A stretch of DNA of 38,726 bases from a virus, in IMG/VR virus record IMGVR_UViG_3300046777_000412, positions 1 through 38,726 of that record; one strand, written 5' to 3'. Shown piece after piece: positions 16,498-22,905 of this stretch (position 1 is the stretch's first letter; each line of letters begins with the position of its first letter). The notes beneath the pieces are model-generated. The model ran no database searches. It was not told the DNA's origin and worked only from the letters and a program-made list of their open reading frames with translations. Both the position numbers and the translations under genes were made by a program.

Positions 16498-16679
16498 TGA
16501 GCAAACCAACTAAGGAATACTACAAGGCTAAGGCAGACCTATGCCAAGACCTAGCGATTAAGCAGATACTAGAGGGCAACACAGGAGAAGGCGCAAAGAA
16601 CCTTATCCGTATGGTTAATGCTCTCAATGAATTAAACCTAGTCAATTACAAGAAGGGGAAAGATAATGACCCTCGTTAA
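16497..16679 (+). CDS. Small helical protein, unknown
   Basis: 60 residues, Lys/Leu/Asn-rich and helical (KADLCQDLAIKQILEG, RMVNALNELNLV), with one Cys. It starts in the TAATG overlap with the previous gene and overlaps the next by 14 bases. It resembles small TPR-like or helical-hairpin phage proteins, without a known role. Confidence 0.6.
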   Translation: MSKPTKEYYKAKADLCQDLAIKQILEGNTGEGAKNLIRMVNALNELNLVNYKKGKDNDPR

Positions 16680-16893
16680 TTTCTATGAGGTATGCGATAA
16701 GGAAGGCAACGCTGTGTGGGGTGGCGTAAGCACTCTCCAAGCGGTGGAGTGGCTCGCTAGAGAGGCAGACTATCGCCTCTATGTATCAGTATGGAACGAA
16801 GATGACCCTGAAGAGCCATACCTAATCACCGATAAGATAAACATTACCGATGTGGTGCTTGCCACAAGACTAAACGAGAGGGATAACAAATGA
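16666..16893 (+). CDS. Small early protein, unknown
   Basis: 75 residues, ATG 16666, with AGGGGAAAG upstream inside the previous gene. The order of strand (LVNFYEVCDKEG), helix (STLQAVEWLAREA), strand (YRLYVSVWNEDD) suggests a small alpha/beta fold. Its stop overlaps the ATG of the membrane peptide gene. No family recognised. Confidence 0.6.
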   Translation: MTLVNFYEVCDKEGNAVWGGVSTLQAVEWLAREADYRLYVSVWNEDDPEEPYLITDKINITDVVLATRLNERDNK

Positions 16894-16979
16894 CAGTCGT
16901 ATTGGTAGGAGTAATCGCTGTGACCCTGATAGCCTATGGTCTTATTGTTCTGGAGGAAAAGATAAATGGAGGACACTAA
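16890..16979 (+). CDS. 29-residue membrane peptide
   Basis: ATG 16890 (overlapping the previous TGA as ATGA) to TAA 16977. Residues 2-20 are a continuous hydrophobic span (TVVLVGVIAVTLIAYGLIV) followed by LEEKINGGH. It has the make-up of a single-span mini membrane protein such as a holin-like or membrane-stress peptide. The short length makes chance possible, but coupling and the clean span support it. Confidence 0.45.
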   Translation: MTVVLVGVIAVTLIAYGLIVLEEKINGGH

Positions 16980-17250
16980 GAGAAGGATAGAGACGGCAAC
17001 GAAAGACGCTGTCCGTCAGAGAAACTATCGAAGGGTGCGAGACCGCGCACTCACCAGACTAGGTGCGCTTCACAAAGAAGAATACCTAGCACTACTGGAG
17101 GAAGAGAGAATTAAAGATGAAGTGGAAGGCAAGGCTTGGCTTGATATTACTGGGCGCACTAACAATAGTGTGGGCAAAGCCTCACCCAACATCAGTTCTG
17201 GAAATGCCAAAGGACTTGGTAATAGAATCAAGACAGGCAACTTGGAATGA
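16966..17250 (+). CDS. Basic helical protein overlapping the lytic gene
   Basis: 94 residues from ATG 16966 with TGGAGGA upstream. The first half is a charged helix rich in Arg/Glu (KRRIETATKDAVRQRNYRR; EEYLALLEEERIKDE), likely nucleic-acid or self-binding; the second half is Asn/Ser/Gly-rich. The last 134 bases are also read in another frame as the signal peptide and start of the lytic-transglycosylase-like gene. The N-terminal half looks protein-like; the low-complexity tail may exist mainly because of the overlap. Confidence 0.6.
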   Translation: MEDTKRRIETATKDAVRQRNYRRVRDRALTRLGALHKEEYLALLEEERIKDEVEGKAWLDITGRTNNSVGKASPNISSGNAKGLGNRIKTGNLE

Positions 17251-17533
17251 GAAGAAAGAGAACAAGCGCATCGCCAAACTTTACGCTTATTCAGGGTGGG
17301 GGTGGAGAGGAAGAGAGTGGGAGTGCCTTAAATCCTTATGGACCAGTGAGAGCAGGTTTGACCACCTCGCCACAAACCAACAAGGTTCAAGCGCTTTCGG
17401 TATTGCTCAACGACTTGGAGAAAAAGACAGACGACCTAGAGTCCAGATACTTAAGGGCCTTAGATATATTTCTAAGCGCCACGGAACTCCTTGTAAAGCA
17501 AAAGCGTTTTGGAATAGACACGGACACTACTAG
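17117..17533 (+). CDS. Secreted lytic-transglycosylase-like protein
   Basis: 138 residues. A clean signal peptide spans residues 1-20 (MKWKARLGLILLGALTIVWA), followed by a domain of the small actinobacterial transglycosylase/SLT type: WECLKSLWTSESRFD with Glu78 as the likely catalytic acid, SSAFGIAQ at about 91-98, then GLRYISKRHGTPCKA and a terminal FWNRHGHY. Cys70 and Cys126 could form the disulfide usual in exported members. It would cleave the glycan strands of peptidoglycan. Its place at the end of an early operon, far from holin and endolysin, hints at a use other than final lysis, such as wall remodelling. The gene overlaps two other frames. Confidence 0.8.
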   Translation: MKWKARLGLILLGALTIVWAKPHPTSVLEMPKDLVIESRQATWNEKKENKRIAKLYAYSGWGWRGREWECLKSLWTSESRFDHLATNQQGSSAFGIAQRLGEKDRRPRVQILKGLRYISKRHGTPCKAKAFWNRHGHY

Positions 17534-17540
17534 AGAGTAA
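17247..17540 (+). CDS. Possible overlapping gene inside the lytic gene
   Basis: 97 open codons in a third frame, almost wholly inside the lytic-transglycosylase gene. The ATG at 17247 overlaps the stop of the preceding ORF as ATGA, the coupling pattern used all along this operon, and the stop is seven bases past that of the host gene. The C-terminal half is a regular charged helix (LSVLLNDLEKKTDDLESRYL); the N-terminal half is Gly/Ser-rich. It may be a true dual-coded protein or a chance frame. Confidence 0.35.
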   Translation: MRRKRTSASPNFTLIQGGGGEEESGSALNPYGPVRAGLTTSPQTNKVQALSVLLNDLEKKTDDLESRYLRALDIFLSATELLVKQKRFGIDTDTTRE

Positions 17541-17552
17541 GATAGCAAGCCT

Positions 17553-17592
17553 GAAGCCCTGCGATAACCCTTTCTCGCGGGGCTTCTTTAAT
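17553..17592 (+). terminator. Intrinsic terminator of the rightward operon
   Basis: GAAGCCCTGCGA pairs with TCGCGGGGCTTC (12 bp with one G-U wobble) around a 10-base loop, followed by TTTAATT. It lies 12 bases after the last rightward stop. The stop of the converging FmdB-like gene lies in the T-rich tail, so the two operons end almost back to back. Confidence 0.85.
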
Positions 17593-17767
17593 TATCTGTT
17601 GAGTAGAATCCTTGCCCTCTGAAATGTACAGGTGGAGTATCCCAATTACGGCGAAGGGTAGTGCCACACTCAGAAGAAGGACAGGTATAGTCAGGTGCGA
17701 TATCGTGTATCGAACGATAAACAGTTAGCGTAGTTCCACAGTCAGGACATTCATATTCATATTTCAT
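17588..17767 (-). CDS. FmdB-like zinc-ribbon protein
   Basis: 59 residues, MKYEYECPDCGTTLTVYRSI at the start, matching the FmdB-type zinc ribbon: a first CxxCG at 7-11, a second Cys pair CPSSEC at 29-34, and the ending PVHFRGQGFYSTD that is typical of FmdB proteins in actinobacteria and their phages. The family is thought to regulate transcription, but evidence is thin. The ATG overlaps the stop of the upstream gene (TAATG). Last gene of the leftward replication operon. Confidence 0.8.
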   Translation of the reverse strand: MKYEYECPDCGTTLTVYRSIHDIAPDYTCPSSECGTTLRRNWDTPPVHFRGQGFYSTDN

Positions 17768-18141
17768 TACGGCTTACTCGCTTCAATTAAATCAACCACC
17801 TTTACAAGGTAGCCACGGGAAAGGTTAGGAGGAATCTCGCAGGTTATTTCTCTGCCATACTTTCTAACTGCCTCCCAAAGAATCTCAGTAGGTAGCATAA
17901 GAACAGTACGATTAAGAACGAAAGCCCAGTACTCTGCCTCAGTCACAGACAGACCGCTTGGTGCCCACGCATTGGACTTAGTAAAGAAGCAATCGGTTTC
18001 AATATAAACATTACCGGTAACGTTCCACTTGCGGTCGCGTTTAACCTCAATACGCTTACCTTCAGTAAGCAGGTCAGATACTAACTGCTCGCCTTCTTTA
18101 CCAAAGGAGAAGTCTAAATCAAAGGAGGATAAGGTAGTCAT
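17767..18141 (-). CDS. PD-(D/E)XK-type nuclease-like protein
   Basis: 124 residues. Residues 14-34 hold GKEGEQLVSDLL, then IEVKRD with the Glu32-x-Lys34 pair, followed by TGNVYIETDCF and GLSVTEAEYWAFVL. This is the usual build of small PD-(D/E)XK folds: helix with Glu, acidic strand, ExK, and a later helix. Likely a resolvase- or restriction-like endonuclease. It overlaps the sigma-like gene by one base in TAATG and the FmdB-like gene likewise. A separate resolvase-like gene at 21064 may have a related role. Confidence 0.65.
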   Translation of the reverse strand: MTTLSSFDLDFSFGKEGEQLVSDLLTEGKRIEVKRDRKWNVTGNVYIETDCFFTKSNAWAPSGLSVTEAEYWAFVLNRTVLMLPTEILWEAVRKYGREITCEIPPNLSRGYLVKVVDLIEASKP

Positions 18142-18773
18142 TAGTAAGGAGAATCCCCACCTATCTCGTTCTGTAATTTACGAAGTGCGCTCTGACATCT
18201 GCGGTCAGCAGTAGAGAAGTGGCACTCTAAATACTCAGCCAGTTGTTGAAGAGTATGGTTCTCATAGTATCTAAGACGAAGAATGTCCTGCTCTTCCTTC
18301 TCTAGTTTCTGATAACCCTTCTTAATATCTACAAGCATAGCCAGTAGATTGCCACCTTCAGAAGGGGCAGATGGCTTCTTAGGTGTGCCATCATTAACTA
18401 ATACTTGGCTCTGTTCTAAAGCGGTATCTAATACAACAGACTTGATTACAAAAGGTAGAAGTTGTGCGATAGTGACTGTGTCATAGTAAGTCTCATCGTT
18501 AATCTGATAGCCAGACTTGGCCGCTTTTTCTTTACGAGCATAGCGTTCTAAGTTTCTTTTAATCTGCCAAGCAATACGCTTCTCATTCCACTTACGCTGT
18601 TGTTCATCAGGGTCAGAGAGAGATTCATTAAACTGTTCTGCTTTGGATAGCACAAAAGCCCAAGCCTCTTGGAGTAAGTCACCGCGTTCTACAAACTGGC
18701 GGTATCTACGTACAGTTATAGTGACAACAGATGAAACTAAATCATCAAGGACAGGGTGTAGGTAATCAGTCAT
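18141..18773 (-). CDS. Sigma factor-like transcription protein
   Basis: 210 residues. The N-terminal half (about 1-90) resembles sigma region 2, with a GDLLQEAWAFVL helix like the RNA-polymerase-binding helix DLxQE and a following basic helix. A polar linker (about 130-145) leads to a region 4-like helix-turn-helix, LEKEEQDILRLRYYENHTLQ then QLAEYLECHFSTADRRCQSAL. This is the two-domain plan of ECF-type sigma factors. It could turn the host polymerase to phage late promoters. It overlaps the endonuclease VII gene by eight bases. Identification is by fold pattern; it could also be a sigma-derived regulator. Confidence 0.75.
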   Translation of the reverse strand: MTDYLHPVLDDLVSSVVTITVRRYRQFVERGDLLQEAWAFVLSKAEQFNESLSDPDEQQRKWNEKRIAWQIKRNLERYARKEKAAKSGYQINDETYYDTVTIAQLLPFVIKSVVLDTALEQSQVLVNDGTPKKPSAPSEGGNLLAMLVDIKKGYQKLEKEEQDILRLRYYENHTLQQLAEYLECHFSTADRRCQSALRKLQNEIGGDSPY

Positions 18774-19053
18774 TGTCCCTCGCTAAGTATTGGATAGCCT
18801 TTGCCAGTGTAGTAATGTCATCATTTAATAAACCAATAGCCCTGTTGTGATTAGAGCAGAGCAAGCCACGCACCTTGCCAGTCTTATGGTCGTGGTCTAT
18901 ATCTAACGCTCTCTTATCTGGCTTCTTACCACAGATATAACAACCACCATTTTGTTCTTCAAGCATACGCTCATAGTCAGGGACATCTATCCCATAGACT
19001 CTGATACGGGAGATACGATTCTCTTCGTAAGTTTTATTTCGGTTTCGTGGCAT
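18766..19053 (-). CDS. Recombination endonuclease VII-like HNH nuclease
   Basis: 95 residues with all hallmarks of the T4 endonuclease VII family: CYIC at 38-41, LDIDHDHKTGKVRGLLC with the catalytic His at about 54-56, then CSNHNRAIGLLND completing the zinc site with a Cys at 66 and the NHN. The enzyme cuts Holliday junctions and branched DNA and in T4 clears branches before packaging. It is a bare domain without the helical dimer extension of T4. Overlaps its neighbours on both sides. Confidence 0.9.
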   Translation of the reverse strand: MPRNRNKTYEENRISRIRVYGIDVPDYERMLEEQNGGCYICGKKPDKRALDIDHDHKTGKVRGLLCSNHNRAIGLLNDDITTLAKAIQYLARDND

Positions 19054-19168
19054 CGGAGTTGGCTCTCTTGTTCATCATCTCGACGTATTGGTCAGCCTTA
19101 ATTCTCTTTGCTTCTGCTATTTTCTTACGGCGTAGTGCTGCTTTGTACCAAGAATGTTTCTCAGTCAT
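19034..19168 (-). CDS. Short basic helical protein
   Basis: 44 codons from ATG 19168 to TAA 19034. Highly basic helix (YKAALRRKKIAEAKRIKA) with MM in the middle and a polar tail. The start overlaps the upstream stop region and the 3' end overlaps the endonuclease VII start by 20 bases. It may bind DNA or RNA. Function unknown. Confidence 0.55.
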   Translation of the reverse strand: MTEKHSWYKAALRRKKIAEAKRIKADQYVEMMNKRANSDATKPK

Positions 19169-19373
19169 TCTTACCTCTAGCAATAAAGGCAGCCTCTAAC
19201 CAGATTTCTTTCTCATCATAATAAGTTTCGTTTGCTTTAGCCTCAATCTCTTTTGCTATCTGCTCACGCAATACAGACTCAAGACGATTTACATAATGAG
19301 TAATCATCTTATCCTCCATATTATCTGCCCAGTTCTGAAGGATTTCTTTGGTGATTTCCTGCTTGTCAGTCAT
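19161..19373 (-). CDS. Small acidic helical protein
   Basis: 70 residues, almost all helix (ITKEILQNWADNMEDKM, LESVLREQIAKEIEAKA), with the GKND tail. ATG 19373 overlaps the upstream stop by eight bases. No motif recognised; a small helical regulator or inhibitor is possible but unsupported. Confidence 0.6.
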   Translation of the reverse strand: MTDKQEITKEILQNWADNMEDKMITHYVNRLESVLREQIAKEIEAKANETYYDEKEIWLEAAFIARGKND

Positions 19374-19782
19374 TAGGTAGTTCGGGCCAGTTCTTGTCCA
19401 AGACCATAATTGCTATGGCTGAATAGTTAAGTAGGTCTACAAAGGAATCTCTTAATGATTCATTAGAAGGCTTGACACCACTATCAAGTAGGTTATTTAT
19501 TCTTGCTACCTTGTCCCACATACGGACTCGTAGTCCATTGAGAGGACCACCAGGAGAGCGAGCCACATTTAATGGGCCATAGTCTTGGTGCTTACGAAGT
19601 AGAAGAGTTCCTGCGGTATCAAAGACCCGCCACATATCATCTATAAACTTATCATTTACTTTCTTATGGGCATTGGACGACAGGTTATTGTCCCAGTCTT
19701 GTAGTCTATCGAGACTACTATCATCCCCATATCCGTCAATAATGTTGCTGCCTCTTGTAAGTCCTTTTTCTTGCTCATTCAC
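19366..19782 (-). CDS. DUF1599/Nmad1-like protein
   Basis: 138 residues. The motif RKHQDYGPLN at about 66-75, then GLRVRMWDKVARINNLL and SLRDSFVDLLNYSAIAIMVL, matches the DUF1599 (nucleotide modification associated domain 1) family, an all-helical fold related to MazG-type NTP pyrophosphatases and found in phages with modified DNA or altered nucleotide pools. The first 45 residues are a polar extension. It lies next to the primase genes, in keeping with nucleotide metabolism. Family call from memory of the KxxDYG motif. Confidence 0.65.
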   Translation of the reverse strand: MNEQEKGLTRGSNIIDGYGDDSSLDRLQDWDNNLSSNAHKKVNDKFIDDMWRVFDTAGTLLLRKHQDYGPLNVARSPGGPLNGLRVRMWDKVARINNLLDSGVKPSNESLRDSFVDLLNYSAIAIMVLDKNWPELPND

Positions 19783-20423
19783 TTTGCTACTCCTAGCAGT
19801 TCCCTGACAGACTCCGCACCATTTGTGAGGTAGTACTCATTAACGTCCATACCTTGGGGTAATTGTACTATTTGTGAGTTTGCTACCTCTGAGGCGACAC
19901 GCCGAGAGAACTCCGCACCAGGGTTTGTGCCGTCCTCTTTAACATCATTGTCACCTAATATAAATATCTTATCGAAACCATTAAACAACTTAGAATAAAA
20001 AGGTTTCCAAGCAGCAACGCCTGGGATACCTACTGCTGGTACATCACATAAACCTGACATAACAACAGCATCTAATTCACCTTCACAGATAGCGATGTGT
20101 CCACTATCTGACAAGATATCAGAGACGTTATAGATATGAAGTTTCTGTCCAAGTGGTTGCCCATACTTAGGCTTGCCTTCATCTACCCGTCTAAACTTTA
20201 CTGAGGTACATACACCAATAGCGGAGAAGTAAGGTATAGATAACCAACCAGTAAATTGCTCGTGACCATTGATTGGATTGGTCACTGTGCCAAGTGAGAA
20301 TTGCTCGGCCACATCTTTAGATATTCCACGTCCTTCTAGGTACGCTACGCTTGCCTCGTCTAGCGCCTCTGCGTACCGAGTGACCGCTTCCAACAGCGAT
20401 TTCGTTTGCTCTTTCGAGTGCAT
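19779..20423 (-). CDS. DNA primase, TOPRIM half
   Basis: 214 residues, the catalytic half of a DnaG-like primase. An N-terminal helical part (about 1-45) leads to the primase core; the TOPRIM signature is AICEGELDAV with Glu114 and ILGDNDVKEDG with Asp158 and Asp160. It makes RNA primers for replication. The ATG at 20423 has AGGA seven bases upstream. The zinc-binding half is encoded just before it in another frame, with a 107-base overlap. Making one protein would need a +1 shift, so separate translation of two subunits is as likely, as in mycobacteriophages with two-gene primases. Confidence 0.85.
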   Translation of the reverse strand: MHSKEQTKSLLEAVTRYAEALDEASVAYLEGRGISKDVAEQFSLGTVTNPINGHEQFTGWLSIPYFSAIGVCTSVKFRRVDEGKPKYGQPLGQKLHIYNVSDILSDSGHIAICEGELDAVVMSGLCDVPAVGIPGVAAWKPFYSKLFNGFDKIFILGDNDVKEDGTNPGAEFSRRVASEVANSQIVQLPQGMDVNEYYLTNGAESVRELLGVAK

Positions 20424-20694
20424 CCTTAAATCCTAACCCCTCTTTCTCCATAACTATCTGAACTGCTGTCCCGCCTTTGCCACAAGTGTGGCAGAAGTAT
20501 AAGTTATCGTAAGTATTTATTACTGCACTACGCCTTGTATCGTCGTGCATACAACACTTGACGCTAACGTTGCGTCCCTCTCTTACCTCACCACCATAAT
20601 GGTGAATGATTGGTGTCAGGGGGATTGAGTCTGCATCAACGTTGGCTTTGCCCCCGCCTTTACGTACCAGCCTGGACCAGTCTTGTGTTGACAA
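20317..20694 (-). CDS. DNA primase, CHC2 zinc-finger half
   Basis: 125 residues if read from the TTG at 20694, which has AAGGAG at seven-base spacing; a TTG at 20700 lies too close to that site. It holds the primase zinc finger: CCMHDD at about 47-52 and CHTCGKGG at about 68-75, giving C-x-H and CxxC ligands, followed by AVQIVMEKEGLGFKDAL as in CHC2 domains. The last ~35 residues are Arg/Gly-rich and overlap the TOPRIM gene. It selects primer start sites and works with that half. The upstream small Cys protein overlaps the start by 79 bases. Confidence 0.8.
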   Translation of the reverse strand: MSTQDWSRLVRKGGGKANVDADSIPLTPIIHHYGGEVREGRNVSVKCCMHDDTRRSAVINTYDNLYFCHTCGKGGTAVQIVMEKEGLGFKDALERANEIAVGSGHSVRRGARRGKRSVPRRTWNI

Positions 20695-20792
20695 GCGCAA
20701 TCTCCTTTACAATTCTTATGAAAAGATTCAGCCAGTGCATACTTATGATTGATGTTAAAGTCACCAGCAATCATACACTCATTGCAAATCAT
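20616..20792 (-). CDS. Small Cys-rich zinc-binding protein
   Basis: 58 codons, ATG 20792 overlapping the previous stop (ATGA) to TGA 20616. CNEC at residues 3-6 and CKGDCACQH at 28-36 form one likely zinc site, followed by KTGPGWYV. The C-terminal part shares DNA with the primase zinc-finger gene in a different frame. The Cys pattern and the CQHKTGPGW stretch look like a genuine phage family, of unknown role. Confidence 0.65.
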   Translation of the reverse strand: MICNECMIAGDFNINHKYALAESFHKNCKGDCACQHKTGPGWYVKAGAKPTLMQTQSP

Positions 20793-20971
20793 TTCGATAA
20801 TGCCTGTTGTCTACGAGCATCTCTTGTTTTCTTTATTGCAGAAGCATCGCCACCATTCATTACCAATATGGCGTGAGCAAGTCCAGTATTGTAAGCATTA
20901 TCTTCTGGATGATAACTGTCTATCATAAGAAATGTAATCTTCTCATCTATATCTTTTAGTTTATTCTTCAT
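20789..20971 (-). CDS. Small helical protein, unknown
   Basis: 60 residues, MKNKLKDIDEKITFLMIDSY at the start, with NTGLAHAILVMNGGDAS in the middle and a basic end. ATG 20971 lies inside the last codons of the previous gene and its stop overlaps the next ATG. It is probably a two-helix soluble protein. No family known to me. Confidence 0.6.
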   Translation of the reverse strand: MKNKLKDIDEKITFLMIDSYHPEDNAYNTGLAHAILVMNGGDASAIKKTRDARRQQALSK

Positions 20972-21083
20972 TTTCTCTTACCTCTTCTTGTTCTTCTATT
21001 GTTGTTGGGTCTTCTGGTAGTGGTGGTTCTGCTGGTGTATTCCATATCTCAGTTGTAGTTATATCACCTTGCGGTATTGGCAT
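20961..21083 (-). CDS. Short acidic proline-rich protein
   Basis: 40 codons from ATG 21083, with AGGAG five bases upstream (an ATG at 21086 is also possible but too near the site). Composition is Pro, Glu and Thr (AEPPLPEDPTTIEEQEEV), so it is disordered and acidic. It overlaps the nuclease gene upstream and the next gene downstream. Low complexity limits confidence. Confidence 0.5.
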   Translation of the reverse strand: MPIPQGDITTTEIWNTPAEPPLPEDPTTIEEQEEVRENEE

Positions 21084-21435
21084 CATTACTCCTATCGTCT
21101 AACCATTGGTCTAAGTCTTGAATAACCCAAGCCTTATTAACTCCGTGTTGTCTTCTCTTTACTATGACAAAGGCCGGAGGCGGAAAGGATAGACCTCTAG
21201 CCTTTGCATAGTTTTTTGCTTCTGTCTGGGCCTCGTCCCAGAACTCTGGAAGATTCATCGCTTTACGATTCTTACATTCCAAAATATAGGTCTGACCTGC
21301 GATTATGGTGACGATATCACCTTCATCGTTTGACCCTGCCTTGGCCAATCGCTCTGCGAAATGACCGAGACTGCGTAGGAATTTCATAACATCAGTCTCA
21401 AACTTACTACCCTTGACTTTGTTATACCGACTCAT
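21064..21435 (-). CDS. Holliday-junction-resolvase-like nuclease
   Basis: 123 residues from ATG 21435, chosen because it overlaps the ATPase stop by a few bases as elsewhere in this operon; an upstream start at 21510 would add 25 residues lying inside the ATPase gene. Pattern of archaeal Hjc/VRR-type PD-(D/E)XK enzymes: KGSKFETDVMKFL with Glu13, SNDEGDIV with Asp40, YILECKNRK with Glu53 and Lys55. It probably cuts branched DNA. Together with endonuclease VII this gives two resolvase-type enzymes. Confidence 0.75.
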   Translation of the reverse strand: MSRYNKVKGSKFETDVMKFLRSLGHFAERLAKAGSNDEGDIVTIIAGQTYILECKNRKAMNLPEFWDEAQTEAKNYAKARGLSFPPPAFVIVKRRQHGVNKAWVIQDLDQWLDDRSNDANTAR

Positions 21436-22267
21436 AAGTATCATCCATACTATTAGTGTGAAGCAACGCTCTGCCATCTGCATTGCTATCTGATATTGCA
21501 CATTGTGCAAACCTCACAAACAAAGTAGTCCACTGTGAAGCATCAGCGTAGTGAGGACCAAACCGGTTCTTCACAGTGGCTACTCGGAGGTACCCTTGAG
21601 ACGGGTCGTAACCAAGGGTAAGTATCACAGAGGGTAGTTGTGATACTTTTCCGTGGATAGCACGACGTGGCGGTGGCATAGTCGGAGAACCATACTCACT
21701 GGCTTCGGAGACGTGATGGAGGACAAGGACGCACGCCTCTGTCTTCCTAGCCATATCGTGCAAGTTCATCATTATGTCTCGCAGTCCAGCCCACTCGTTA
21801 TCGTGTTCTGCAACTACGTTCATAAGATTGTCAATGATAATTAACTCTGGATAGATTCCATAAAGTTCTACATAAGCCTTAACTTCTGATTCAATATCAT
21901 CAAGATTTGGGGATGAATCAAAGACCCATTGAATATGTGAAGCGTCCTGTAACTGTCTGTCGTAACTCTTTGGATTCTTAAATAGGCTTTGCTCAACTAA
22001 GACTTGGTCTTGATGTGACAAAGCAGAAGCAACTCTTAGCGATACAGTTGCTATGTCAGTATCTGCCGAGAAGAAAAGCGTAGGTATCTTTGCTTTGATT
22101 GCATAAACTAAAGCGAACATAGACTTACCTGCGTTAGGCGCAGCAGCAACCATACAGAGTTGTCCCCTTCGGAACTTAACCTGATTGGCTGATAAGTCTT
22201 TCCAAACTTCAGGCAGTGGTTCTGCCTTTATCTGTGTCGTTGCCCAAGCCTTATGTAATCTAAGCAC
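21422..22267 (-). CDS. RecA-fold ATPase, DnaB-like helicase
   Basis: 281 residues, GTG start overlapping the WhiB stop. It is a single RecA-type core: Walker A AAPNAGKS at 42-49, strand FFSADTD (about 65-71), Walker B ELIIIDN with Asp146, and a VLVLHHVSE motif as sensor strand. It lacks the N-terminal domain of full DnaB, so it is like the short DnaB/RecA-like ATPases of actinophages, which are annotated as helicase or recombinase. It most likely unwinds DNA at the fork with the split primase, or loads recombination proteins. Confidence 0.8.
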   Translation of the reverse strand: MLRLHKAWATTQIKAEPLPEVWKDLSANQVKFRRGQLCMVAAAPNAGKSMFALVYAIKAKIPTLFFSADTDIATVSLRVASALSHQDQVLVEQSLFKNPKSYDRQLQDASHIQWVFDSSPNLDDIESEVKAYVELYGIYPELIIIDNLMNVVAEHDNEWAGLRDIMMNLHDMARKTEACVLVLHHVSEASEYGSPTMPPPRRAIHGKVSQLPSVILTLGYDPSQGYLRVATVKNRFGPHYADASQWTTLFVRFAQCAISDSNADGRALLHTNSMDDTYESV

Positions 22268-22526
22268 AACCCTCTCTGCTTTCCCTCGGCAATCTTATTT
22301 TGCGTTTGCGACGAACAACTTCTCTATCTGATGCAGTAAGTCCGCCCCAGATTCCAAATCGTTCTTTATGTATACCCCATTCAGCGCATTCAAATTGATG
22401 TGTGCATCTTTTGCAGACACTCTTTGCGACACCGATAACTCTATGGTCTGAACCCTGTTCAGGGAACCAGATGTCACCGTCAACTTCTGCACATAGCGGA
22501 GCCTCGTACTGACGTGGCTCGCGCAT
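22260..22526 (-). CDS. WhiB-family transcription regulator
   Basis: 88 residues with the four cluster cysteines Cys12, Cys38, Cys41 and Cys47 (C...CxxC...C), the turn FGIWGG at 57-62, and a basic C-terminal DNA-binding tail (RRKRKIRLPR). WhiB proteins bind a 4Fe-4S cluster and the sigma factor of actinobacterial RNA polymerase. Phage copies, such as TM4 gp49, can block host WhiB function and superinfection. It is the clearest pointer to the host group. It sits between a zinc-type small protein and the helicase-like gene. Confidence 0.95.
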   Translation of the reverse strand: MREPRQYEAPLCAEVDGDIWFPEQGSDHRVIGVAKSVCKRCTHQFECAEWGIHKERFGIWGGLTASDREVVRRKRKIRLPRESREGCA

Positions 22527-22530
22527 TTAT

Positions 22531-22905
22531 CTACGACCAGATTGGTGCGCACTTATCGGTTGCCCCTTTAGGTGCAGCACATAACCAGCCTTTCCAAGGA
22601 CCTTTTGCATTGGTCCCAGTCTTATATGTCATTGGTCCGTGTGAGCAAGTTGGTGCCTTGCCTTCTTCAACTACCGGCGCTGCTGTTGCTGGCGCGGAAG
22701 TTTGCGGTCTCGGTGTGAAATTACGCTGAAAGGTCTTAGCCGGTCCAGCGCTTCCAAGAGATTGACTCACACTATGAATCAGTGCTGCCATATCTTGAGT
22801 TGATGCAAGTTGTGTTTCAAAATCTGCTGCAGTATCTGCATAGACATTGATTAGTGTTCCGTCTGCTAACTTGAAGTTAGCCTGAAACTTAGTTGTTTCA
22901 GACAT
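22531..22905 (-). CDS. Small protein with C-terminal zinc-ribbon-like part
   Basis: 124 residues. N-terminal half: strands and a helix (FQANFKLADGTLINVYADT, DFETQLASTQDMAALI); then a Pro/Ala linker at about 65-80; then TCSHGPMTYKTG, GWLCAAPKG and KCAPIW, which give three Cys and a His for one metal site. Similar proteins with an HGPM...GW.C...C end accompany nucleases in actinophages; a role as single-strand-DNA binding or accessory factor is possible but not shown. It overlaps the exonuclease gene by eight bases. Confidence 0.6.
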   Translation of the reverse strand: MSETTKFQANFKLADGTLINVYADTAADFETQLASTQDMAALIHSVSQSLGSAGPAKTFQRNFTPRPQTSAPATAAPVVEEGKAPTCSHGPMTYKTGTNAKGPWKGWLCAAPKGATDKCAPIWS

